NCBI GenBank assembly: GCA_016794595.1
Contig: JAEUJN010000050.1
Coordinates: 1 to 64,000, forward strand
Direction of reading: 5' to 3'
Source: Kineosporiaceae bacterium
GTDB lineage: Bacteria; Actinomycetota; Actinomycetes; Actinomycetales; Kineosporiaceae
Length of the DNA stretch: 64,000 nt
Shown here: one piece after another, positions 1 through 8,099 of the stretch
Position numbering within the stretch: position 1 is the first letter of the stretch
Layout: each line of letters opens with the position of its first letter
Program-made: the position numbers and the translations under genes
The notes under the pieces: generated by a model
Databases searched by the model: none
Seen by the model: only the letters and a program-made list of their open reading frames with translations
What the model was told of the DNA's origin: nothing

Positions 1-110
1 CCTCCCGGCGCGGGACCCCCCCCCCCCCCTGGTGACCCTGCATTTTCCCCTAAACGACAGGGCATGAACACGCGGGGGGGAGGGTGAACCGGTTCTGGGC
101 CGCCGGGACA
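1..110. other. Low-quality or contig-end sequence
   Basis: The first ~110 bases contain a run of about 14 C near position 16-29, a TTTT/CCCC stretch and a G run near 73-80, unlike the smooth codon structure that follows. The glycosyltransferase entering from the right loses protein-like composition here. I infer that this is an assembly or contig end with base errors rather than real biology. Confidence 0.55.
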
Positions 111-493
111 CCGGACAGGGCTGCGAGGGGGGGCCTGCCGCGGCGGGCCCGCCGCCGGGCCGCCCACCAGACCGCCGGGATCGCTGCCTGGTCCACGGCC
201 ACCAGGACCTCCGCGGTGGTCACCGCCTCCCGGGTGCTCGGGTGCCGGGCCAGGCGCCAGGCCCCGGGCAGGCGATCGGGGTCGATGCGCAGCTTGCCCG
301 CGCGGATCCCGGGCAGCTGCACCCGCGGCCCGGGCAGCGGGGTGCGGGCGTCCAGCTCGGCGCTCAGGCGCGGGGACGGCGCCCGACGGCTGACCAGCTC
401 GACCCGGTGCCCGGCCGCGCGCAGGGCCTGCACGCCCGCGAGCAGTCCGTCCCCGGGGATCGAGGGCCCCATCGCCACCAGCAGCAGCCTCAC
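50..493 (-). CDS. Glycosyltransferase, N-terminal part, damaged at window edge
   Basis: GTG start at 491-493 overlaps the TGA of the preceding glycosyltransferase gene in a GTGA arrangement, so the two are translationally coupled. The protein opens with a beta-strand and glycine-rich loop (LLLVAMGPSIPGDGLLAGV) followed by a helix and HRVELVSRR, the usual first Rossmann unit of a GT-B glycosyltransferase. Only about 115 residues look natural; the last ~30 are low-complexity and probably out of frame because of base errors at the window edge. The formal stop at 50-52 is therefore not trusted. A normal member would be 350-400 residues, so most of it is missing. Donor and acceptor cannot be told. 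Confidence 0.5.
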   Translation of the reverse strand: MRLLLVAMGPSIPGDGLLAGVQALRAAGHRVELVSRRAPSPRLSAELDARTPLPGPRVQLPGIRAGKLRIDPDRLPGAWRLARHPSTREAVTTAEVLVAVDQAAIPAVWWAARRRARRGRPPLAALSGVPAAQNRFTLPPACSCPVV

Positions 494-1851
494 CGAGCCA
501 CCCCCTCCCGGCGCCGGGCGGTCACCAGCTCGCGCAGCGCGGCCACTCGCGGCGCCAGTTGGACGTCGCGGCGAAAGGCCCGAGCGGCCTGCTGGGCCAA
601 CCGGGCCCGCTCGGCGGCGTCCGGGCTGCGGGCATCGCGGGCGGCCGAGGCCAGCGCGGCGGCGATCGCCGGCCCGGACAGATCGGCCGCCGGGTGCCAG
701 CGCGGGTAGGCGGCGAGCACCTCGGCAGCGGCGTTGCCCTCGGTGAGCACCGAGACCACCGGCAGCCCGGTGGAGGCGTACTCGAACACCTTGCCGCTGG
801 TGACGTACTCGCCCCCGCCGAGGGCGAGGATGAGCACGTCGAAGGCGGCGTAGGTGCCGGCGACCTCGGTCTTGGACACCGGCCCGCCGTAGCTCATCCG
901 GTGCGGTGCGGCCCGATCCACCAGCGCGGCCAGATCCGGATCCGGGGTGGCGTAGTACCCGAGGTAACCGCGCAGCTCGGCGCGGGCGCCGTCCAGTTCG
1001 GGGGCGGGGTCGGGACCGGCCACCGCGTACTGCCACCCCTCGACCAGCTCGCGCAACGGCACCACCGGGGTCAGCGTGCCCAGATAGCCGAAGGTCAACG
1101 GTGACCTGCCCTGGCGCGCAACGGGTTCGGGTAGATCGCGGTCGTAGCCGTTCATCACCACGTGCAGGTGATCGGCGGCGTCCGGGTAGGTGCCGGCGTG
1201 CCAGCGACGCAGCGCCTCGTTGACGAACCAGACCTCGGTGGCGCCGCGGATTGCCCGCGCCTCCCACTGCCCGGCGGGGGAGTCACCGGGGATGCGGCGG
1301 GTGCCGGAATAGGTGTGGAAGGTCCACGCGTCACGGAAGTCGACCACGTACGGCACGCCGTGCGTCTGCGCCAACCGCAGGCCGCAGGTGATCGACACCT
1401 GGGGGTTGGTGGTCGCCATCACCAGGTCGATGGGCGCTCGGGCGTGCAGGTCGAGGGCCGCTCGCTCGATCCGGTGTCGCCAGGGCCCATAGCCCACCTC
1501 GGGGAAGGCAGCAAGGTCGCGCCGGGTGCGCCGCAGGTTCCACAGTCGGGGAGCGAACACGCGCCCCGCCGGCCAGTCGGACCGGGACGTCAGGTCGGTC
1601 GACTTGGCCGGCCAGGAGAAGGGCACCCGGATCACCTCGACCCGCCGGTCCACGAGACGTTCGAGCGCGTCGTCCGAGCCGGTGACGTCACGGAACACCT
1701 CGCGCGGCGCGGTCAGCACGCTGACCTGCCAGCCATCGGCGGCAAAGGCGTTCGCGGTGGCCAGGGCCCGGTGCACGCCCCCGGTGCGCGAGGGCGGGAA
1801 GCCCCACGCGACGTAGAGCACATGCGGTCCGGTGGCGGGCCGGTCTGTCAC
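490..1851 (-). CDS. GT4-like glycosyltransferase
   Basis: A 453-residue GT-B glycosyltransferase likely acting in cell-surface polysaccharide assembly on the inner face of the membrane. The start chosen is GTG 1849-1851, preceded by a GAGGGG ribosome site; a longer upstream extension lacks one and runs into the divergent gene. The N-terminal domain opens PHVLYVAWGFPPSRTGGVHR, a glycine-rich nucleotide-sugar loop; the C-terminal domain has LTFGYLGTL and a GKVFEYASTGLPVVSV segment typical of the donor-binding helix of GT4 enzymes. It is a paralogue of the gene at 13897 (same opening and same FGYLGT/GYLGYY blocks). Its stop overlaps the next glycosyltransferase gene. Donor sugar unknown. Confidence 0.85.
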   Translation of the reverse strand: MTDRPATGPHVLYVAWGFPPSRTGGVHRALATANAFAADGWQVSVLTAPREVFRDVTGSDDALERLVDRRVEVIRVPFSWPAKSTDLTSRSDWPAGRVFAPRLWNLRRTRRDLAAFPEVGYGPWRHRIERAALDLHARAPIDLVMATTNPQVSITCGLRLAQTHGVPYVVDFRDAWTFHTYSGTRRIPGDSPAGQWEARAIRGATEVWFVNEALRRWHAGTYPDAADHLHVVMNGYDRDLPEPVARQGRSPLTFGYLGTLTPVVPLRELVEGWQYAVAGPDPAPELDGARAELRGYLGYYATPDPDLAALVDRAAPHRMSYGGPVSKTEVAGTYAAFDVLILALGGGEYVTSGKVFEYASTGLPVVSVLTEGNAAAEVLAAYPRWHPAADLSGPAIAAALASAARDARSPDAAERARLAQQAARAFRRDVQLAPRVAALRELVTARRREGVAR

Positions 1852-1939
1852 CTCGAGCCCCTCACGACCGGTGCGATACGTTGACGGCGCCAGCCTAGAG
1901 CGCGGCCGCTGTGCCGACGTCACGGAACCGAGGAGTGCG

Positions 1940-2581
1940 ATGGCCCGCATCCAGGCCAGTGCCGATGTCTCGCCCGACGCCACGATCGGTGAGGGCTCGT
2001 CCGTCTGGCACCTGGCCCAGGTGCGCGAGCAGGCCGTGCTGGGGACCGGGTGCATCATCGGGCGCGGTGCCTACGTGGGTCCCGGAGTGCGCATGGGCGA
2101 CAACTGCAAGCTGCAGAACCATGCCCTGGTCTACGAGCCCGCGGTGCTCGAGGACGGCGTGTTCGTCGGCCCGGCCGTGGTGTTCACCAACGACCACTAC
2201 CCGCGCGCGATCAACCCCGACGGCACGCTCAAGAGCGCCCACGACTGGGAGCCGGTGGGGGTGACGGTGCGCACCGGGGCGGCCATCGGAGCCCGGTCGG
2301 TGTGCGTCGCGCCGGTTACCGTCGGACGCTGGGCCATGGTGGCCGCAGGGTCTGTGGTGGTGCGCGACGTGCCCGACTTCGCGCTCGTCGCCGGCGTTCC
2401 GGCGCGCTGGATACGATGGGTCGGCCACGCCGGGGTGCCGCTCGAGGACGCGGGGGACGGCACCTGGCGCTGCCCGCAGACCGGTCGCACCTACCGAGAG
2501 CGCGCCGGCGACCCCGCAGTCGACACCGGTGAGGACGCCGGGACGCCCACCACTGTTCTGGAAGAGGTTGACCGTTCATGA
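1940..2581 (+). CDS. wbpD: Left-handed beta-helix N-acetyltransferase (WbpD-like)
   Basis: A 213-residue hexapeptide-repeat acyltransferase. ATG 1940 follows a GAGGAG ribosome site. Repeats of the IGRGAYVGPGV / LEDGVFVGPAVVFTNDHYPR type form the beta-helix; the TNDHYPR segment is characteristic of the WbpD/WlbB group, where acetyl-CoA acetylates the 3-amino group of UDP-2-acetamido-3-amino-glucuronic acid. The C-terminal ~45 residues contain a small CPQTGRTYR segment seen in this subfamily. It is coupled by ATGA overlap to the aminotransferase gene that would make its substrate, which supports the assignment. It is divergent from the glycosyltransferase at 490-1851, with an 88-bp shared promoter gap. 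Confidence 0.85.
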   Translation: MARIQASADVSPDATIGEGSSVWHLAQVREQAVLGTGCIIGRGAYVGPGVRMGDNCKLQNHALVYEPAVLEDGVFVGPAVVFTNDHYPRAINPDGTLKSAHDWEPVGVTVRTGAAIGARSVCVAPVTVGRWAMVAAGSVVVRDVPDFALVAGVPARWIRWVGHAGVPLEDAGDGTWRCPQTGRTYRERAGDPAVDTGEDAGTPTTVLEEVDRS

Positions 2582-3666
2582 CCGCATTCATCCCGCCCGC
2601 CAAGCCGCTGATCGGCGAGGAGGAGCGAGCGGCCGTCGATCGCGTGCTGCGCAGCGGAATGCTGGCGCAGGGCCCCGAGGTGAAGGCGTTCGAGGAGGAG
2701 TTCTCGGCCCATTTCGGGCTGGGGCGGGCCTGCGTCGCGGTGAACTCCGGCACCTCGGGTCAGCACCTGGGCCTGCTGTCCAGCGGGGTGCGGGCGGGCG
2801 ATGAGGTGATCGTGCCCTCGTTCACCTTCGCGGCCACGGCGAACTCGGTGGCACTGACCGGGGCCACGCCGGTGTTCGCCGACATCGACCCCCGGTCGTT
2901 CTGCCTGGACCCGGGTGCGGTCGAGGCCGCGGTCACCGACCGGACGGTCGGCATGATGCCGGTGCACCTCTACGGGCACCCGGCGGACATGCCCGGGCTG
3001 GAGGCCGTGGCCGCGCGCCACAACCTGCAGATCTTCGAGGACGCCGCCCAGGCGCACGGTGCCTCGCTGGGGGGCCGGCCGGTGGGCACCTTCGGCTCGT
3101 TCGCGATGTTCTCGCTCTACCCGACCAAGAACATGACCTCCGGTGAGGGCGGCATGGTCTCGGTCGCCAACCCCGAGATCGAGCACCTGATGCGGCTCTA
3201 CCGCAACCAGGGCATGGAGGTCCAGTACCACAACGAGGTCGTGGGCTTCAACACGCGCATGACCGACATCCACGCCGCGATCGGCCGCGAGCAGCTGAAG
3301 AAGGTGGCCGGCTGGACCGCCACCCGGCAGGCCAACGCCGCCTTCCTGTCGGCGAACCTGCGCGGGGTCACGCCCCCGCCGGTGGCCGAGGGCGCCGTCC
3401 ACGTCTACCACCAGTACACGATCCGGGTCCCCGAGGACCGGGACGGCTTCGCCAAGGCGCTGCGCGAGGAGTACCAGATCGGCTCGGGCATGTTCTATCC
3501 CGTGCCCAACCACCGGCTGAAGCCGTTCTCGGTCGCGGTGGACCTGCCGGCCACCGAGCAGGCCGCGCGGGAGTGCCTGTCGCTGCCGGTGCACCCCTCA
3601 CTCGCCCAGGAGGACCTGGAGCGGATCGTGACCGCGGTGAACGCGCTCGCCGGGGCGGGCGCCTGA
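2578..3666 (+). CDS. wbpE: DegT/DnrJ/EryC1 PLP aminotransferase (WbpE-like)
   Basis: A 362-residue sugar aminotransferase, usual length for the family. The N-terminal FIPPAKPLIGEEE and GPEVKAFEEEFS segments, SGTSGQHLGLL phosphate-binding region, EDAAQAHG (PLP-contacting Asp) and YPTKNMTSGEGG with Schiff-base Lys184 are all present. In the WbpABEDI pathway this enzyme transfers an amino group to the 3-keto sugar produced by the next gene. It starts within the stop of the acetyltransferase (ATGA) and ends TGATG with the oxidoreductase, so the three are one coupled unit. The match to WbpE rather than another sugar aminotransferase is inferred from these neighbours. Confidence 0.88.
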   Translation: MTAFIPPAKPLIGEEERAAVDRVLRSGMLAQGPEVKAFEEEFSAHFGLGRACVAVNSGTSGQHLGLLSSGVRAGDEVIVPSFTFAATANSVALTGATPVFADIDPRSFCLDPGAVEAAVTDRTVGMMPVHLYGHPADMPGLEAVAARHNLQIFEDAAQAHGASLGGRPVGTFGSFAMFSLYPTKNMTSGEGGMVSVANPEIEHLMRLYRNQGMEVQYHNEVVGFNTRMTDIHAAIGREQLKKVAGWTATRQANAAFLSANLRGVTPPPVAEGAVHVYHQYTIRVPEDRDGFAKALREEYQIGSGMFYPVPNHRLKPFSVAVDLPATEQAARECLSLPVHPSLAQEDLERIVTAVNALAGAGA

Positions 3667-4700
3667 TGGCCGCCGCGAGCTCGGGGATCGCCGGGACGAG
3701 TCCCGGGCTGCCGCTGCGGGCCGGGCTGATCGGGGTCGGCATGATGGGCCGCCACCATGCCCGGGTGCTGCGCAGCCTGCCGGACGTCGAGCTGGTCGCG
3801 GTGGCCGACGCCGGCGGGGACCCGCACGGTGTGGCCGGCGGGTTGCCGGTGTACTCCAGCGTCGAGGAACTGATCGCGCACGGCATCGACTACGCGATGG
3901 TCGCGGTGCCGACCGTCCACCACGAACAGATCGGGCTCGCGCTGGCTCAGGCCGGCGTCCATGCCATGATCGAGAAGCCGCTGGCGCAGGACAGCGTGGC
4001 CGCCCTGACCCTGGCCGAGGCCTTCGAGAAGGCCGGGTTGATCGGGGCAGTCGGCCACATCGAGCGCTACAACCCTGCGCTGCAGAACCTGCGCACCCGG
4101 CTCGCCAACGGCGACCTGGGCAGCGTCTACCAGGTGGTCACCCGCCGGCAGGGCCCGTTCCCGGCCCGGATCGCCGACGTCGGCGTGGTCAAGGACCTGG
4201 CCACCCACGACATCGACCTGACCGCCTGGGTGACCCAGCAGAACTTCGCCTCGGTGGCCGCGCGGACCGCGTTCAAGAGCGGGCGCCAGCACGAGGACCT
4301 GGTGGCGGTGGTCGGCCAGCTGACCGACGGCACCGTGACGTCTCACCTGGTCAACTGGCTCTCGCCGATGAAGGAGCGGGTCACCATCGTGACCGGCGAG
4401 CGGGGCGCGTTCGTCGCCGACACCCTGACGGCCGACCTGACCTTCTTCGCCAACGGTCTGATCCCCACCACCTGGGACGGCGTCGCGGCCTTCCGTGGGG
4501 TGGCCGAGGGGGACATGATCCGGTTCGCCTTCCCCAAGCCCGAGCCGCTGCGCACCGAACACGAGGCCTTCCGGGACGCCGTCCTGGGCAAGGACTCAGA
4601 CATCGTGACCATGCGCCAGGGCCTGACCACGGTCGCCGTGGCCGAGATGGTGATCACCTCGGCGCGCGAGGGTCGGGTCGTGGTGGCCCCCACGGTCTGA
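3666..4700 (+). CDS. wbpB: Gfo/Idh/MocA oxidoreductase (WbpB-like)
   Basis: A 344-residue NAD(P)-dependent sugar oxidoreductase. ATG 3666 shares its A with the aminotransferase stop. The Rossmann motif GLIGVGMMGRHHARVL is at residues ~20-35, the EKPLAQD motif characteristic of the Gfo/Idh/MocA family is near residue 107, and the VGHIERYNPAL and DLATHDIDLTAW blocks follow. In the diacetamido-uronic-acid pathway the homologue oxidises C3 of UDP-GlcNAcA to give the ketone used by the aminotransferase. It is the last gene of the 1940-4700 operon; a repeat-rich gap without genes follows. Confidence 0.86.
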   Translation: MAAASSGIAGTSPGLPLRAGLIGVGMMGRHHARVLRSLPDVELVAVADAGGDPHGVAGGLPVYSSVEELIAHGIDYAMVAVPTVHHEQIGLALAQAGVHAMIEKPLAQDSVAALTLAEAFEKAGLIGAVGHIERYNPALQNLRTRLANGDLGSVYQVVTRRQGPFPARIADVGVVKDLATHDIDLTAWVTQQNFASVAARTAFKSGRQHEDLVAVVGQLTDGTVTSHLVNWLSPMKERVTIVTGERGAFVADTLTADLTFFANGLIPTTWDGVAAFRGVAEGDMIRFAFPKPEPLRTEHEAFRDAVLGKDSDIVTMRQGLTTVAVAEMVITSAREGRVVVAPTV

Positions 4701-4791
4701 GCCGAGTCCCGACTCCGCCCGTATCCCCTCGTGGAGTCACGATCGGCGGAGATGCCCTGACTGACGCGAGCTGCCGACGCCGTTCTGCGCG

Positions 4792-4827
4792 CGGCTCAGT
4801 GGGCTCGCGCGGCTCAGTGGTCTCGCG
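4792..4827. repeat. 18-bp tandem repeat, 2 copies
   Basis: Two adjacent 18-bp units (4792-4809 and 4810-4827) differ at one base and begin CGGCTCAGTGG. No coding signal is seen. Function unknown. Confidence 0.7.
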
Positions 4828-4970
4828 CGTCTCGCTGGTTCGAGTTCGCGCCTCGCCTTGCCGGTCGAGTGGTGACCAACGCACCGTCGTCGCGCCAGGA
4901 ACGACAAGTTTCGTCATCACACGCGGCCCCTGCGTGCTGCTGCTGCCGGATCCCGCCTGGGTGAGTCACC

Positions 4971-5089
4971 CCCATGATCATGTTGAAGATCACGTTGAGG
5001 GTTTCGTGCATTTCGCGTGATCACGTTGAGGGATCTGTTCGCACGAAAGTGACGAGATCCTGCAACGTGATCCTCAACGTGATCATGGG
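4971..5089. repeat. Large inverted repeat with 27-bp arms
   Basis: The arms at 4971-4997 and 5063-5089 match at 25 of 27 positions in inverted orientation, enclosing 65 bases. Between them lie a perfect CGTGATCACG palindrome at 5016-5025 and a second short inverted pair (TTCGTGC / GCACGAA). Each arm itself contains two GATCA(C/T)GTTGA-like units. It sits between convergent genes, so a terminator role is plausible. The GTGATCA core recurs in the palindromes at 31651, 31718 and 34518. Confidence 0.7.
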
Positions 5090-5128
5090 CGTAGCGGCGT
5101 AGCGGCGTAGCGGCGTAGCGGAGTAGCG
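5089..5128. repeat. 8-bp tandem repeat, 5 units
   Basis: Four exact GCGTAGCG units and a fifth GAGTAGCG unit follow directly on the inverted repeat. This is a simple-sequence microsatellite of unknown role. Confidence 0.75.
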
Positions 5129-5218
5129 GGGTGGGGCAGGGGCGGGGTGTGGCGCCGCGGGGGTGGGGCCGCGGCGTGGCGAGGCCAGACGTGGGGGACG
5201 GACAGTCAGGCGGGGTGG

Positions 5219-6328
5219 TCAGGCTCGGGTGGCGAGGAGTTCCTCGGCGACGCGATGGGCGGCCTTGCCGTCGCCGTAGGGCATCGCCTGGGCGCCCGGG
5301 GGGACGGCGCGCACCGCGACCTCCGCGACCTGGGTCAGGTCGGGATCCAGGATGTTCCAGCCGCCGTCGAGGGTCTCGGTCCACTCGGTCTCGGTGCGCA
5401 CCGTCGTGCACGGGGTGCCCAGCAGGAACGCCTCCTTCTGCAGCCCGCCCGAATCGGTGACCACCCCGGCCGCACCCAGCACGGCGCGCACCATCTGCGG
5501 GTAGGGCAGCGGATCGCTCGCGTGCACCGAACCGCGCGTCAGGTCGATCCCGAACTCGCTCGCCCGGGCGCGCAGGCGCGGGTGGGCGAGCAGGACGACG
5601 GGCGCCGGCACCCGGGTCAGCGCCCCGACGATCGCGGCCAGCCGGGCCGGGTCGTCGGTGTTGTCGGCGCGGTGGATGGTCGCCACCACGTACGGCGCGT
5701 CGGCGTCGACGCCGTCCGGCAGGTCGGCCGGGGCGTCCCGGACGGTGTCCCGGACCAGGAAGCAGACGTCGGTCATCACATCGCCCACCAACCTGGCCCG
5801 GGCGGCCAGCCCCTCGGCTGCCAGGTGGTCCATGGCGACCAGGGTCGGGGCGAGCAGCAGGTCGGCAGCGTGGTCGGTGAGCACCCGGTTGTGCTCCTCG
5901 GGCATGCGGCGGTTGAACGAACGCAACCCCGCCTCGAGGTGAGCCACCGGCAGGTGCAGTTTCACCGCCGAGACCGCTCCGGCCAGGGTCGAGTTGGTGT
6001 CGCCGTACACCAGCACCCAGTCGGGGGAGTGGGTGGTGAGCACGTCGTCCATCGCGGCGAGCATCGCCCCGGTCTGCACCCCGTGCGAGCCGGAGCCGAC
6101 GCCCAGGTGCACGTCGGGGGCGGGGATGTGCAGGTCGGCGAAGAAGGCGTCCGACATCAGCGCGTCGTAGTGCTGCCCGGTGTGCACGATCACGTGCTCG
6201 ATCGCCGGGGACCCGAGGGAGTCGGTGGTGCCGGCCGGGCGGGCAGTGCCGGTGGCCGCGAACGCGGCGGCCACGGGGGCGAGCTTGACGAACTGCGGAC
6301 GCGCACCGACGACGCTGAGCACCTTCAC
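5219..6328 (-). CDS. wecB: UDP-N-acetylglucosamine 2-epimerase family (WecB/WbpI)
   Basis: A 369-residue non-hydrolysing 2-epimerase. It starts at GTG 6326-6328 and opens VKVLSVVGARPQFVKLAPV, the family hallmark, followed by HTGQHYDALMSDAFF, VYGDTNSTLAG, HLEAGLRSFNRRMPEE and VTDSGGLQKEAFLLG, which carry the UDP-binding and acid/base residues. It converts a gluco- to a manno-configured UDP sugar. Because the neighbouring operon builds a 2,3-diacetamido-glucuronic acid nucleotide, it may act as WbpI on that substrate rather than on UDP-GlcNAc; the sequence alone does not decide. It is transcribed leftward, opposite to the glycosyltransferase at 6423, with a 94-bp divergent promoter gap. Confidence 0.9.
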   Translation of the reverse strand: MKVLSVVGARPQFVKLAPVAAAFAATGTARPAGTTDSLGSPAIEHVIVHTGQHYDALMSDAFFADLHIPAPDVHLGVGSGSHGVQTGAMLAAMDDVLTTHSPDWVLVYGDTNSTLAGAVSAVKLHLPVAHLEAGLRSFNRRMPEEHNRVLTDHAADLLLAPTLVAMDHLAAEGLAARARLVGDVMTDVCFLVRDTVRDAPADLPDGVDADAPYVVATIHRADNTDDPARLAAIVGALTRVPAPVVLLAHPRLRARASEFGIDLTRGSVHASDPLPYPQMVRAVLGAAGVVTDSGGLQKEAFLLGTPCTTVRTETEWTETLDGGWNILDPDLTQVAEVAVRAVPPGAQAMPYGDGKAAHRVAEELLATRA

Positions 6329-6422
6329 GGCGCCTCACTCTAGCTGCGGCGGGCCGGGCCGGGGTCGCCCGCCGATCGCGGCCGAACCAGGGCCGACCCG
6401 CCGGACGGGTACCCTGGCAGCC

Positions 6423-8099
6423 GTGTCGAGACGGCCTCGGGTGGTGCTGTTCCGCGCCAACTCCGTCGACACCGACTCACGGGCCAAGAAGCTGGGCATG
6501 ACGTTGACCCGTCTGGGGTACGACGTGCACCTGCTCTCCGCCGAACCCGACCGATCGACCGCCGGTGTCCGTCACCTGCTCGCGGTCACCGCCGACGGCC
6601 CGGCCGGGGTCACGATCCACCCGGTGCCGATCGGCACGACTCACCGGGACCTGCTGCGGCACAAGATCGCTCATCGCCGCCGGCGTCAGTTCCGGTTCCT
6701 CTACTGGGGTTCCAAGGACGAGTACGTCACCCGGGTGCGTGAGGCCCGCGGCGTCCTGCGCCGCACCTCGCGGCGTGACCCGCGCCGCCTGGTGGTGCTG
6801 GCCGCACTGCTGGCCCGCTCCGCCCGCTGGCGCGCCCAGTGGGCGGTCAACGTCTCGCACCGGCTCGCCTGGCGCCACTGGGACGAGGCCCGGGCGAACT
6901 CGACCCGGCTGGCCACCACCCACGGCGTGCTGCCCGAGCTCGAGGACTACGCCGACGCCTTCGCCCCGGTGCTCGACCGGCTGGCGCCGGACGTGATCCA
7001 CGCCCACCACCCACTGGTGCTGGGCATCGCCGTCCGGGCCGCCCGCCGGCTGCGCGCCCAGGGGCGGGACACCCGGGTGATCTACGACGCCCGGGAGGAC
7101 TTCGCCGGACTGCCGGTGCAGGAGCAGGGCCGTCGCCGCCGGCACGCTGCCCTGGTGCGCGAGGAGGCCCGCCACATCGGTGAGGTGGACGCGGTGGTCA
7201 CCGTCTCCGAGCCGATCGCCCGCACCCTGGCCGAGCGCTACCGGCTGCCTGCGCTCCCCACAGTCGTGCTCAACGCGCCGGTGGACGATCCCGCGCGCCA
7301 TCCGGGGGGCGCCGCCGTGGCTGCCACCCCGACCGTGCGCCAGGTGATCGGTCTGCCCGATGCGGTCCCGCTGCTGGTCTACTCCGGCGCGGTGAGCCGG
7401 GCCCGCGGGGTCGATGTCCTGATCCGTGCGCTGGCCCACCTGCCGGGGGTGCACGCGGTGGTGGTGCCGGTTCCCCACCCGCACCCGCACCTGCCGGCGT
7501 TGCACGAGCTGGCGGCAGGCCTGGGGGTCGGCGGGCGGTTCCACGTCGCGCCGCCGGTGGATCAGGACCACCTGCTGCACTACCTGTCGGGGGCCGACCT
7601 GGCGGTCTTCCCGATCCGCACCGGCTCGCCCAACATCGAGCAGGCGCTGCCGAACAAGCTGTTCGAGAGCGTGCACGCCCACCTGCCGATCGTCACCTGT
7701 GACGCCCGCCTGATCGCCGACTTCGTCACCGAGCACGACCTGGGCGAGGTGTTCTCCTTCGGCACCGCTGGGGGGAGCTCCCCGGTGGGCCCCGGGAAGT
7801 CCCCGGAGGCCGAGAGCGCGCCGGACCGGGACGAGGCCGCCGCCGCCGACCTGGCTCGCGCCGTCCGGCGTGGGCTGGAGCACCCGCGCGACCCGAGCGG
7901 CGCGCACTGGCAGCAGGTCCGTCGGCACTACTCTTGGCAAGGTCAGGAGGGCGCCATCCGGCAGGTGTACGGCTCCTTGTCGGTGCCCCCGACACCGGAC
8001 GGCATCGAGGTCGAACCGTTCGGATCGCTCATGCTGCACCCCGGTGAGGGTCCCGCACGCCTCACCAGCATCACTGCTCTCGACGGAAGGTCCTCGTGA
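6423..8099 (+). CDS. GT4-like glycosyltransferase
   Basis: A 558-residue GT-B glycosyltransferase. The GTG at 6423 is chosen because residues after it (RPRVVLFRANSVDTDSRAKK) begin the first Rossmann strand; the frame upstream overlaps the divergent epimerase. The linker HAHHPLVLG, VIYDAREDFAGL and VVTVSEPIA segments and the C-terminal VYSGAVSRARGVDVLI, LAVFPIRTGSPN and LPNKLFESVHAHLPIV blocks are those of GT4 enzymes. About 30 residues near 450-480 are a low-complexity insertion. The N-terminal half of the gene at 11260 is a paralogue. It ends in a GTGA overlap with the sugar dehydrogenase. Confidence 0.87.
   Translation: MSRRPRVVLFRANSVDTDSRAKKLGMTLTRLGYDVHLLSAEPDRSTAGVRHLLAVTADGPAGVTIHPVPIGTTHRDLLRHKIAHRRRRQFRFLYWGSKDEYVTRVREARGVLRRTSRRDPRRLVVLAALLARSARWRAQWAVNVSHRLAWRHWDEARANSTRLATTHGVLPELEDYADAFAPVLDRLAPDVIHAHHPLVLGIAVRAARRLRAQGRDTRVIYDAREDFAGLPVQEQGRRRRHAALVREEARHIGEVDAVVTVSEPIARTLAERYRLPALPTVVLNAPVDDPARHPGGAAVAATPTVRQVIGLPDAVPLLVYSGAVSRARGVDVLIRALAHLPGVHAVVVPVPHPHPHLPALHELAAGLGVGGRFHVAPPVDQDHLLHYLSGADLAVFPIRTGSPNIEQALPNKLFESVHAHLPIVTCDARLIADFVTEHDLGEVFSFGTAGGSSPVGPGKSPEAESAPDRDEAAAADLARAVRRGLEHPRDPSGAHWQQVRRHYSWQGQEGAIRQVYGSLSVPPTPDGIEVEPFGSLMLHPGEGPARLTSITALDGRSS

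Larger units (their letters stand above)
4701..5218. other. Repeat-rich intergenic region
   Basis: No protein-like frame is seen in these 518 bases between two convergent operons. They hold an 18-bp tandem pair (4792-4827), a long imperfect inverted repeat (4971-5089) with a central CGTGATCACG palindrome (5016-5025), and five 8-bp GCGTAGCG-type units (5089-5128). The inverted repeat probably serves as a two-way terminator. Confidence 0.6.

Noticed and set aside
5089-5128. Possible CRISPR-like array
   Set aside because: Units are 8 bp without spacers; this is a microsatellite. No CRISPR array or cas gene is seen in the window.
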